Below, in pieces: positions 15,144 through 19,742 of a stretch of 19,742 nucleotides of DNA. Position numbers and translations under genes: made by a program. The stretch spans positions 1 to 19,742 of the forward strand of contig CAKUEM010000033.1 of assembly GCA_934646115.1 (NCBI GenBank), given 5' to 3'. Position 1 is the stretch's first letter. Every line of letters begins with the position of its first letter. The notes under the pieces were generated by a model. The model was not told the origin of the DNA, did no database searches, and saw only the letters and a list, made by a program, of their open reading frames with translations. Origin of the DNA: an uncultured Oscillospiraceae bacterium. GTDB taxonomy: Bacteria > Bacillota > Clostridia > Oscillospirales > JAAYXM01.

Positions 15144-17141
15144 TTAATATTTGCGTTTCCATAAAACGGCAACCAGTAGGGCAAGAAGAAATACTGCGCC
15201 GCCCACGATTGCGGGGACGAAATCCTGCACGGAAATATTTTGCGTTTCATGTCCCGGCATATCGGGCGGGCCGCCGCGCCCTTGATCGGGCAGTGCTTGC
15301 GCGCCGTCCGGCGGCGTGGGTCGCGTGTCGCTATTTTGCGTTGTGTCGCTGTCATTACCCGCTGCCGTGCCCGTTCCGTCCGACGGCGCTTGCGCGCCGT
15401 CCGGCGGTGTGGGCTGCGTGTCGCTATTTTGCGTTGTATCGCTGTTGTTGCCTGTTGCCGTGTCTGTTCCGTTTGGCGGCGCTTGCGCGCCGTCCGGCGG
15501 TGTGGGGCGCGTGTCGCTATTTTGCGTTGTGTCGCTGTCATTGCCCGCTGCCGTGTCCGTTCCGTTTGGCGGTGCTTGCGCGCCATCCGGCGGCGTGGGC
15601 TGCGTATTTCCATTCTCGCGTCGCCCGCCGTGCCCGCCGCCACCCTGCGTGCCCATCGTGCGCACCAACGATTCATCCACAGTTACAAGCGCTTCTGCCT
15701 GCTCCTTCTGTCCGTCCGTCGTAGACGGAATCGTTCCATTAATCTGCCCCAGCACGCTCTCCGCGCGCAGCTTGCAGAACTGGATCAGCGCCTCGGTCGC
15801 CGCCTGATACTGCTCGGTCGTGCAGAATTTCGTCGGGTCACTGTCGACCTGCTTGTCGATCGCGTGGCGCACCTGCGCAACCGTGCTTTCCAGCACGCCG
15901 CCATTCACATATTTCTCGCAAATTTCGCGCAGGTAAGTGTGGTAACGCTCTAAATACTCCGGCTGCGAAAGCAGCGTGTTGATCAGCGGGCGCTCGCTCG
16001 TCTCCACGCCGCTGACCGGCGTATCGATCGGAAAATTGACCGATGCACTCGCGCTTCCGCTCTGAAACCCTCCAAACGCAAGATTATAATCCCACGGCAA
16101 AATCGTAACGCGCCCATTGTTCTCATACAAATAATAATTCTGCTGCATACTTGAGCTATAGCTATCTAAATTCACCACAAACGTATGCACCGCAAGGTAT
16201 CGAAGCGCCTTATCCACATCCCAGTAAGTCTCCAGATCCTCGCCGGTGTTCAGATGCTCGATCGCCGTGATCATGCGCTTTTGCGCGGCATCGCTGCTCT
16301 TCTCGACCGCATTTTCAAAAATAGAAGAATATTGCGACGCATCGTCGCCCTGATAGACCAGATCACCGCCACCGCCGGCACCGCCCGGCATGCCGCCGCC
16401 CGGTCCGCCACGGTTCTTTTCCGTTTGTGCGGCGTCGCCCTGTTCCTCTTTGCGCGCTGCAAATTCTTCTTTAAATTTCTCGCGGTCCTCCTCGCTGATC
16501 TCCGGCGCCTTTCCGCCCATGCCCATAGACATTTTCACATTATATAAATTGCCGTCCGTCGTTCCGTATACGCGGTTTAAAAAGCTCTCGTTGTACAGCT
16601 CCACGGCAAGATATACGCCCCATTGCTCGCCGTTTACCAGAATGTTCGCATACGTCGTGAGCGGCGCATCCACGCCCATATAGCGCATGAGGTCATAGCA
16701 GATATAATCCTTCATCATGGTATAATCCGAATGCGCGTTGTTCAGCACCATCTGATCAAGCCCAAAGCAGGTCTGCCCATCGATATACTCATCAAAGGAC
16801 AGGCGGAAGCTATAACGATCACTGTCTGACCCCACGACCTGTGTCAGGCTGGAATTGCCCTTCGGGCGAATGCCGACCGATTCAAATGTTGTGCCGTCGA
16901 TCGTCACGTCGCACGGGATAAACTGCTCATCAGTCGCATTGTCAAGCATCGTTTGCCACTGCTGCTCATCCACAGAGATGTCGATCGTGATCATGTCGTT
17001 TAAAAACAGCTTGGTTGCATATTCCGGCTCAACGAGGTCGTTCCGGTTCGGCTCTGCGACAAGTGACATCGCAAAAATGCCCACTGTCAGCGCCACAAGC
17101 AGCGCCGCCGCGATCCATGAGACCCATTTGCTCTCTATCAT
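15144..17141 (-). CDS. CotH family protein kinase, membrane anchored, with tandem repeats
   Basis: This 665-residue protein has an N-terminal membrane helix (about 9-27), a CotH kinase domain (about 45-470), a low-complexity repeat region (513-617), and a C-terminal helix (642-660) ending WKRKY. CotH proteins are atypical kinases that in Bacillus phosphorylate spore coat proteins. Family motifs are GIRPKGNSSL (91-100), the MVLNNAHSDYTMMKDYICYD region (131-150), WGVYLAVELYNE, GNLYNVK and ILPWDYNLAFGGF with a likely metal-binding Asp351. A glycine-rich stretch (245-259) interrupts the domain. Charges around both helices suggest that the kinase and repeats lie outside the membrane. AGAGGAG is 11 bases before the ATG. 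It is the last gene of an operon with VTC and DUF4956 genes, so it is probably not the coat protein CotH itself. Confidence 0.88.
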   Translation of the reverse strand: MIESKWVSWIAAALLVALTVGIFAMSLVAEPNRNDLVEPEYATKLFLNDMITIDISVDEQQWQTMLDNATDEQFIPCDVTIDGTTFESVGIRPKGNSSLTQVVGSDSDRYSFRLSFDEYIDGQTCFGLDQMVLNNAHSDYTMMKDYICYDLMRYMGVDAPLTTYANILVNGEQWGVYLAVELYNESFLNRVYGTTDGNLYNVKMSMGMGGKAPEISEEDREKFKEEFAARKEEQGDAAQTEKNRGGPGGGMPGGAGGGGDLVYQGDDASQYSSIFENAVEKSSDAAQKRMITAIEHLNTGEDLETYWDVDKALRYLAVHTFVVNLDSYSSSMQQNYYLYENNGRVTILPWDYNLAFGGFQSGSASASVNFPIDTPVSGVETSERPLINTLLSQPEYLERYHTYLREICEKYVNGGVLESTVAQVRHAIDKQVDSDPTKFCTTEQYQAATEALIQFCKLRAESVLGQINGTIPSTTDGQKEQAEALVTVDESLVRTMGTQGGGGHGGRRENGNTQPTPPDGAQAPPNGTDTAAGNDSDTTQNSDTRPTPPDGAQAPPNGTDTATGNNSDTTQNSDTQPTPPDGAQAPSDGTGTAAGNDSDTTQNSDTRPTPPDGAQALPDQGRGGPPDMPGHETQNISVQDFVPAIVGGAVFLLALLVAVLWKRKY
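15285..15605. repeat. 93-bp in-frame tandem repeat inside the cotH-family gene
   Basis: Three full 93-bp units (15513-15605, 15420-15512, 15327-15419) and a partial fourth down to about 15285 encode 31-residue units of the form T(Q/R)PTPPDGAQAP followed by GTDTAAGNDSDTTQNSD. The units differ by only a few substitutions, suggesting recent expansion and possible length variation between strains. The product is a Pro/Thr/Asp/Asn-rich, probably unfolded stalk. Confidence 0.93.
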
Positions 17142-17174
17142 TTTCGTATCACTCCTCTCATGAGTGGGCGCAGC

Positions 17175-17843
17175 TTATGCCATATACTCCCCGTTAAAGC
17201 TCATGAGCGAAACATCCAAAACGCCCGGGATCTGGCTGAGCACGCCGCACAACTTCTCCGTGTGGTCAAGCTTTACCTCAAGCGTCAGATCGCAGCGCGC
17301 GGAATTCACATTCTTCGCCTTTAAAAAATGCTTGCGCGTCCCTTTATCAATCGCCTCCAGCACCTCCTGCTCGCACGCGTCATTGCTGCACTGCACGATC
17401 AGCATATACGGCGTGTCGGCGCATTTCCGGTTTGCAAAAATCAGCAGAATAATGCCGATAAACGCGCTGCCGATCAGCGCGAGCGGGATCAGCCCCGCGC
17501 CGGCAACTATACCCGCAGAAATCGCCCAGAATAAAAACGCGATATCAAGAGGCTCTTTCACTGCGGTGCGGAAGCGAACGATCGACAGCGCGCCCACCAT
17601 GCCGAGCGAAAGGATCACATTCGACGTGACCGCCTGGATGATCAGCGCGGTGATCAGCGCCATCGCGATCAGCGAAACGCCAAATGAGGCGCTATACATC
17701 ACGCCGGAGAACGTTTTTTTATAAATAACAAAAATAAAAAGCCCGATCGCGAACGCAACAAGCATCGCGATCGCAGTATCCAAAACTGAAAACGAAGAGA
17801 CCTTGGATAAAAAGTCAGATTTAAAAATATCGCTGAATGTCAT
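17175..17843 (-). CDS. DUF4956 membrane protein
   Basis: This 222-residue protein has about five hydrophobic segments (near 21-41, 52-71, 74-89, 100-117 and 119-137) and a soluble C-terminal domain of about 80 residues. The signature SLGMVGALSIVRFRTAVKEPLDIAFLFWAISAGIVAGAG is that of DUF4956. The GALSIVRFRT and following segment recalls the MgtC/SapB membrane core, and the C-terminal part (YMLIVQCSNDACEQEVLEAI, DLTLEVKLDH) could be a ferredoxin-like fold; both are my inference. No function is established to my knowledge. It lies 15 bp after the VTC gene and 33 bp before the CotH-family gene, an association often seen in Firmicutes and Actinobacteria. AAGGAG is ten bases before the ATG. Confidence 0.88.
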   Translation of the reverse strand: MTFSDIFKSDFLSKVSSFSVLDTAIAMLVAFAIGLFIFVIYKKTFSGVMYSASFGVSLIAMALITALIIQAVTSNVILSLGMVGALSIVRFRTAVKEPLDIAFLFWAISAGIVAGAGLIPLALIGSAFIGIILLIFANRKCADTPYMLIVQCSNDACEQEVLEAIDKGTRKHFLKAKNVNSARCDLTLEVKLDHTEKLCGVLSQIPGVLDVSLMSFNGEYMA

Positions 17844-17858
17844 GAGAAACCGCTCCTT

Positions 17859-18530
17859 TCATATTGCGCCGCGGCATGCGGCATATTTGGAAAATGCGGT
17901 GGCGCGCCGATTGGGAACGCGCACCAGATCGCATAGAAACTGCGGCAAAAACTCGTCATATTTTACCTCTAAAATGATCCCGCTCTGCACGGGCTGCAGC
18001 TCCTGCGAAAGCTCAAAAAAACGCGCAGGCTGTATGCAGCGCCGCAAATCATAATCCAGCGTGATGCGAACATTCCCCGCCGGATACACAAACGCCTCGC
18101 GCCGATACGCCACGATCTCGCGCGGGCGCAGCGCTTCGCTTTGCCATGCGGCATGCAATTCATCAAGTATTTCGTCGCCCGGCGCATACCACGCATCGCT
18201 GCCTTCCAAAAGCAGATCGCATTGCGCGCGGGTCATGCTCGTTTGGCGCTTCGCGCAAAGCCCGTGAACCTTGCTCTTTTTCTCCAAGCGAATGAAGCTG
18301 TGATCGTCATTATAATATCGAATTCGAAATTTCGACCGCGGATCAACGCCGTCCAGCTTCTCACGCAGCGCCCGGTCGGATGGCGTGTCAAAATACAAGC
18401 TGTTCACGCAATAGCCGCCCGACGCATCTGCAAATCGGTCCGGCAGCGCCGCCGCCTGCAGTCGCGCGCGGATAAGCTGCGCATCGACCGGCGTGATCTC
18501 ATGCTTGAGCTCATGTCTAAACTTTGCCAT
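17859..18530 (-). CDS. VTC-domain polyphosphate polymerase-like protein
   Basis: This 223-residue soluble protein has the VTC domain, a triphosphate-tunnel fold which in yeast Vtc4 makes polyphosphate from ATP. Tunnel-lining charged residues are visible: Arg5-x-Glu7-x-Lys9 (FRHELKHEI), SLYFDTPSD (44-52), KFRIRYYN (67-74), RLEKKSK, the basic Lys94-Arg95, AYRREAF, Arg155 and Asp159 in VRITLDYD, and Glu188-x-Lys190 in ILEVKYDEFLP near the end. The start is the ATG at 18530, where the R-x-E-x-K motif begins; AAGGAG is eight bases and GGAGG two bases upstream. It is first in the operon, before DUF4956 and the CotH-family kinase. Polymerase activity is inferred from the fold; triphosphatase or a nucleotide-binding role is possible. 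Confidence 0.9.
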   Translation of the reverse strand: MAKFRHELKHEITPVDAQLIRARLQAAALPDRFADASGGYCVNSLYFDTPSDRALREKLDGVDPRSKFRIRYYNDDHSFIRLEKKSKVHGLCAKRQTSMTRAQCDLLLEGSDAWYAPGDEILDELHAAWQSEALRPREIVAYRREAFVYPAGNVRITLDYDLRRCIQPARFFELSQELQPVQSGIILEVKYDEFLPQFLCDLVRVPNRRATAFSKYAACRGAI

Positions 18531-18561
18531 ATCCTCCGCTCCTTTCCCTGTTGATGCTTTT

Positions 18562-18589
18562 ATCATACACGATCTTTTTGACATTTCCA
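18562..18589 (-). promoter_or_regulatory. Candidate promoter of the VTC-DUF4956-CotH operon
   Basis: On the minus strand TGGAAA (18584-18589) and TATGAT (18562-18567) are 16 bases apart, a moderate sigma-A match (9 of 12). The dyad GACATTTCCATGTC (18580-18593) overlaps the -35 and could be an operator. The leader would be about 25 bases with two ribosome binding sites. Confidence 0.4.
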
Positions 18590-18621
18590 TGTCGTTTATG
18601 TGATGGTTTTCTGAATTTTTA

Positions 18622-18650
18622 TTGACAAGCCCCCTGCGCTTTTTTATAAT
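18622..18650 (+). promoter_or_regulatory. Perfect consensus sigma-A promoter of the flavin reductase gene
   Basis: TTGACA (18622-18627) and TATAAT (18645-18650) are separated by exactly 17 bases, a 12 of 12 match. Transcription would start near 18657 and read an 87-base leader into the flavin-reductase-like gene. Such a strong promoter usually comes with repression; two dyads nearby could serve that. Confidence 0.9.
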
Positions 18651-18663
18651 AAGAAAAAAGCGC
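18636..18663. promoter_or_regulatory. Inverted repeat centred on the -10 element
   Basis: Perfect 10-base arms, GCGCTTTTTT (18636-18645) and AAAAAAGCGC (18654-18663), surround an 8-base centre that holds most of the TATAAT. It could be a repressor site that blocks the promoter. On transcripts entering from the left it could also form a stem, but no T-run follows it. Confidence 0.5.
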
Positions 18664-18692
18664 GCCGCACGCATCACGGCTGCGTTCTTTGA

Positions 18693-18705
18693 ATACACTG
18701 TGTAT
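18693..18705. promoter_or_regulatory. Operator-like dyad in the flavin reductase leader
   Basis: ATACACTGTGTAT has perfect 6-base arms around one base, about 36 bases after the predicted transcription start. Size and place are typical of a dimeric repressor site, but no regulator gene is in the window. Confidence 0.4.
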
Positions 18706-18743
18706 CAGGCACTTTCTGACTTTTGAATAAAGGAGTTTTTTTC

Positions 18744-19262
18744 ATGAGCAATTTTCGGTCGATTTCGCCGCGCGAGCTTTCGGATAACCCGTTTTCGCTG
18801 ATCGGGCATGATTGGATGCTCGTCACCTCCGGAAACGCAGAGCATTTTAACACCATGACCGCTTCGTGGGGCGGCGTTGGATTTTTATGGAACAAAAACG
18901 TCTGCTATGTATACATCCGCCCGCAGCGCTATACCTATGAATTTGTAGAGAAAAATGAAACGCTCACGCTTTCGTTCTTTTCAGAAAAATATCGCGACGC
19001 GCTGAATTTTTGCGGCAAGCATTCCGGGCGTGACACCGATAAATGCAAGGCAACCGGACTGACGCCGCGCGCCGTCGGCAGTTGCGTGGCCTTTGAGCAG
19101 GCGCGCCTGATTTTGCGCTGCCGCGTGCTGTATAAGCAGGATATGCTTGAAAGCGCGTTTTTAGACAAAAGTTTGCTCTCAAACTATAAAAACGGCGATT
19201 TTCATCGTGCATATGTTTGCGAAATTGAGGAAATACTCGTTTCTGACTCGCAGGATGCATAA
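18744..19262 (+). CDS. Flavin reductase-like (FMN-binding split barrel) protein
   Basis: This 172-residue cytosolic protein is of the flavin reductase-like, FMN-binding split-barrel family. Seen are the opening NPFSLIGHDWMLVTSGN, the flavin-binding NTMTASWGGVGFLWNKN, VYIRPQRYTYEFVEKN, and LTLSFFSEKYRDALNFCGKHSGRDTDK, all in family order. Such proteins bind FMN and reduce flavins, iron or other small substrates with NAD(P)H; the substrate cannot be told. I chose the ATG at 18744 because AAAGGAG lies seven bases upstream. It is a single-gene unit between a perfect promoter and a terminator. The A+T-richer leader and strong promoter suggest high or inducible expression. Confidence 0.9.
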   Translation: MSNFRSISPRELSDNPFSLIGHDWMLVTSGNAEHFNTMTASWGGVGFLWNKNVCYVYIRPQRYTYEFVEKNETLTLSFFSEKYRDALNFCGKHSGRDTDKCKATGLTPRAVGSCVAFEQARLILRCRVLYKQDMLESAFLDKSLLSNYKNGDFHRAYVCEIEEILVSDSQDA

Positions 19263-19283
19263 CCCCGGCATCGCTTATTTCAT

Positions 19284-19326
19284 AAAAACGCGTGAAACCC
19301 AAATTCTCGGGTCTCACGCGCTTTTT
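19284..19326 (+). terminator. Intrinsic terminator of the flavin reductase gene
   Basis: Arms at 19289-19300 and 19309-19320 pair at 11 of 12 positions (CGCGTGAAACCC with GGGTCTCACGCG) around an 8-base loop, followed by CTTTTT. It lies 26 bp after the stop codon. Confidence 0.9.
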
Positions 19327-19355
19327 GTATGTTCCTGCGCATTTTGCGCATACTA
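19327..19355 (+). promoter_or_regulatory. Candidate sigma-G (forespore) promoter of the ferritin-like gene
   Basis: GTATG (19327-19331) and CATACTA (19349-19355) are 17 bases apart, close to the sigma-G pattern (GMATR, 17-18 bases, CATnnTA); only the second -35 base departs. The spacer holds the dyad TGCGCA-TTT-TGCGCA (19336-19350). Transcription would start near 19362, just before AGGAG. As a sigma-A site it would be poor. Confidence 0.4.
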
Positions 19356-19378
19356 GAAGCGGAACAGGAGTGTGCATC

Positions 19379-19585
19379 ATGAATCATGAAATAAACATCA
19401 CAACGCGCGATAAGCTGATGCGCGCATGGCAGGATTCGATGGATCTCGTCCGCGATTTTGAAGTGCATTCGCATGAAATCGCAGACGACCGCACGGTCTC
19501 GCAGGTGTTTTCAGAATTCGCCCGGGAAGAGGGCGAGCATGCCGCGCGATTCCGCGAGCTGCTGCTTCATTATCAGCAAAAATAA
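19379..19585 (+). CDS. Small ferritin-like helical protein
   Basis: This 68-residue all-helical protein has no membrane segment. The segment KLMRAWQDSMDLVRDFEVHSHEI and the C-terminal FSEFAREEGEHAARFRELL, with a Glu-x-x-His (EGEH) pattern, resemble half of a ferritin-like or rubrerythrin-type four-helix bundle. A dimer could make a full bundle with a metal site, but only one ExxH is present, so metal binding is uncertain. The ATG at 19379 has AGGAG nine bases upstream; the frame stays open to 19292 but crosses the preceding terminator. It stands alone between two terminators. The upstream site suggests forespore expression. I do not know a defined function. Confidence 0.75.
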   Translation: MNHEINITTRDKLMRAWQDSMDLVRDFEVHSHEIADDRTVSQVFSEFAREEGEHAARFRELLLHYQQK

Positions 19586-19626
19586 AAATGCACCGTGCGC
19601 CATCATGGCGTGCGGTGCATTTTTTA
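19584..19626. terminator. Shared bidirectional terminator between converging genes
   Basis: Arms at 19584-19602 and 19606-19624 form a stem of 19 pairs, with two non-Watson-Crick positions, around a 3-base loop; the A-run on one side becomes the T-run on the other. The 43 bp reach from within the ferritin-like gene's stop codon to the stop codon of the minus-strand gene, so it serves both directions. Confidence 0.92.
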
Positions 19627-19742
19627 AGACGGATCATACCGATCCTGCAAATTCAGCTGCAACACGCGGCGAATATTCGCCGGCGGCTCGATCACAATGC
19701 GCTCATCCTCCAGCGTGTTGCGATCATGATACAGCATCACCG
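19624..19742 (-). CDS. C-terminal end of an unidentified protein
   Basis: The last 38-39 codons of a minus-strand gene enter from the right edge and stop with TAA at 19624-19626. The visible part includes VMLYHDRNTLEDERIVIEPP, then NIRRVLQLNLQDRYDPS at the end: a charged, soluble-looking tail. The stop lies exactly at the shared terminator, and codon use resembles the other genes here, which supports it as real. I do not recognise the family; the rest lies outside the window. Confidence 0.7.
   Translation of the reverse strand, partial: VMLYHDRNTLEDERIVIEPPANIRRVLQLNLQDRYDPS

Noticed and set aside
15285..15605. Possible CRISPR-like array
   Set aside because: The units are contiguous 93-bp repeats without unique spacers, lie in frame inside a gene, and no cas genes are present.
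15014..15953. Long alternative reading frames on both strands over the cotH repeat, coding Arg/Ala/Cys-rich repeats
   Set aside because: The repeat unit is 93 bp, a multiple of three, so any frame free of stops in one unit stays open in all. The frame matching CotH, with a ribosome binding site and a terminator at its end, is the real one.
17859..18698. Longer VTC protein with 56 extra N-terminal residues
   Set aside because: The extension would run across the divergent promoter region. The R-x-E-x-K tunnel motif and the ribosome binding sites fit the ATG at 18530.
18657..18743. FMN riboswitch in the flavin reductase leader
   Set aside because: The 87-base leader is too short and lacks the conserved multi-helix FMN aptamer pattern.
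1..19742. Many GATC and CGATCG words as a possible iterated palindrome signal
   Set aside because: Most come from common codon pairs (GCG ATC, CGC GAT) in a GC-rich coding strand. I did not count them, and without a background model no excess can be claimed.

Overview
The window looks like chromosomal DNA from a spore-forming, probably anaerobic Clostridia-type Firmicute. The evidence is a run of sporulation genes (yabQ, yabP, a SpoVB-like flippase) in the order known from Bacillus and Clostridia, plus Firmicutes-type RqcP, HemZ and bifunctional Rel, strong GGAGG ribosome binding sites, and consensus sigma-A promoters. I cannot name the genus. Coding is dense. Everything from the left edge to about 18.5 kb lies on the minus strand. 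Two small genes on the plus strand follow, and a minus-strand gene is cut by the right edge. I see no rRNA, tRNA, CRISPR array, insertion sequence or phage gene, and no gene-free stretch longer than about 215 bases.

Region 1 (1-4533, read right to left) is the conserved sporulation and division block: spoVB-like, mazG, hup, a terminator, then rqcP (yabO), yabP, yabQ, divIC and an S1-domain gene cut by the left edge. Two sites with the geometry of sigma-E (mother-cell) promoters precede exactly the two genes expected to be mother-cell specific, spoVB-like and yabP. An unusual 57-bp inverted repeat separates hup from rqcP.

Region 2 (4539-7109) holds a zinc-ribbon coiled-coil protein, a purine nucleoside phosphorylase, and an amidohydrolase of the methylthioadenosine/S-adenosylhomocysteine deaminase type. 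The last two abut stop-to-start. The active-site residues suggest deamination to a 6-oxopurine nucleoside followed by phosphorolysis.

Region 3 (7191-15054) is one long operon read from a good sigma-A promoter: recJ, rel, dtd, a metallo-beta-lactamase-fold hydrolase, hemZ and a uridine-kinase-like nucleoside kinase. Four-base overlaps and short gaps indicate coupled translation. It combines DNA repair, the stringent response, tRNA proofreading, haem synthesis and nucleotide salvage.

Region 4 (15101-18589) is a three-gene operon of a VTC-domain polyphosphate-polymerase-like protein, a DUF4956 membrane protein and a CotH-family kinase tethered to the membrane at both ends. The kinase gene carries a 93-bp in-frame tandem repeat. 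This is the least understood system in the window.

Region 5 (18622-19742) has a flavin-reductase-like gene under a perfect consensus sigma-A promoter with dyads around it, and a 68-residue ferritin-like protein preceded by a sigma-G-like promoter. A 43-bp convergent terminator spans that protein's stop codon and the stop codon of the unidentified minus-strand gene entering from the right.
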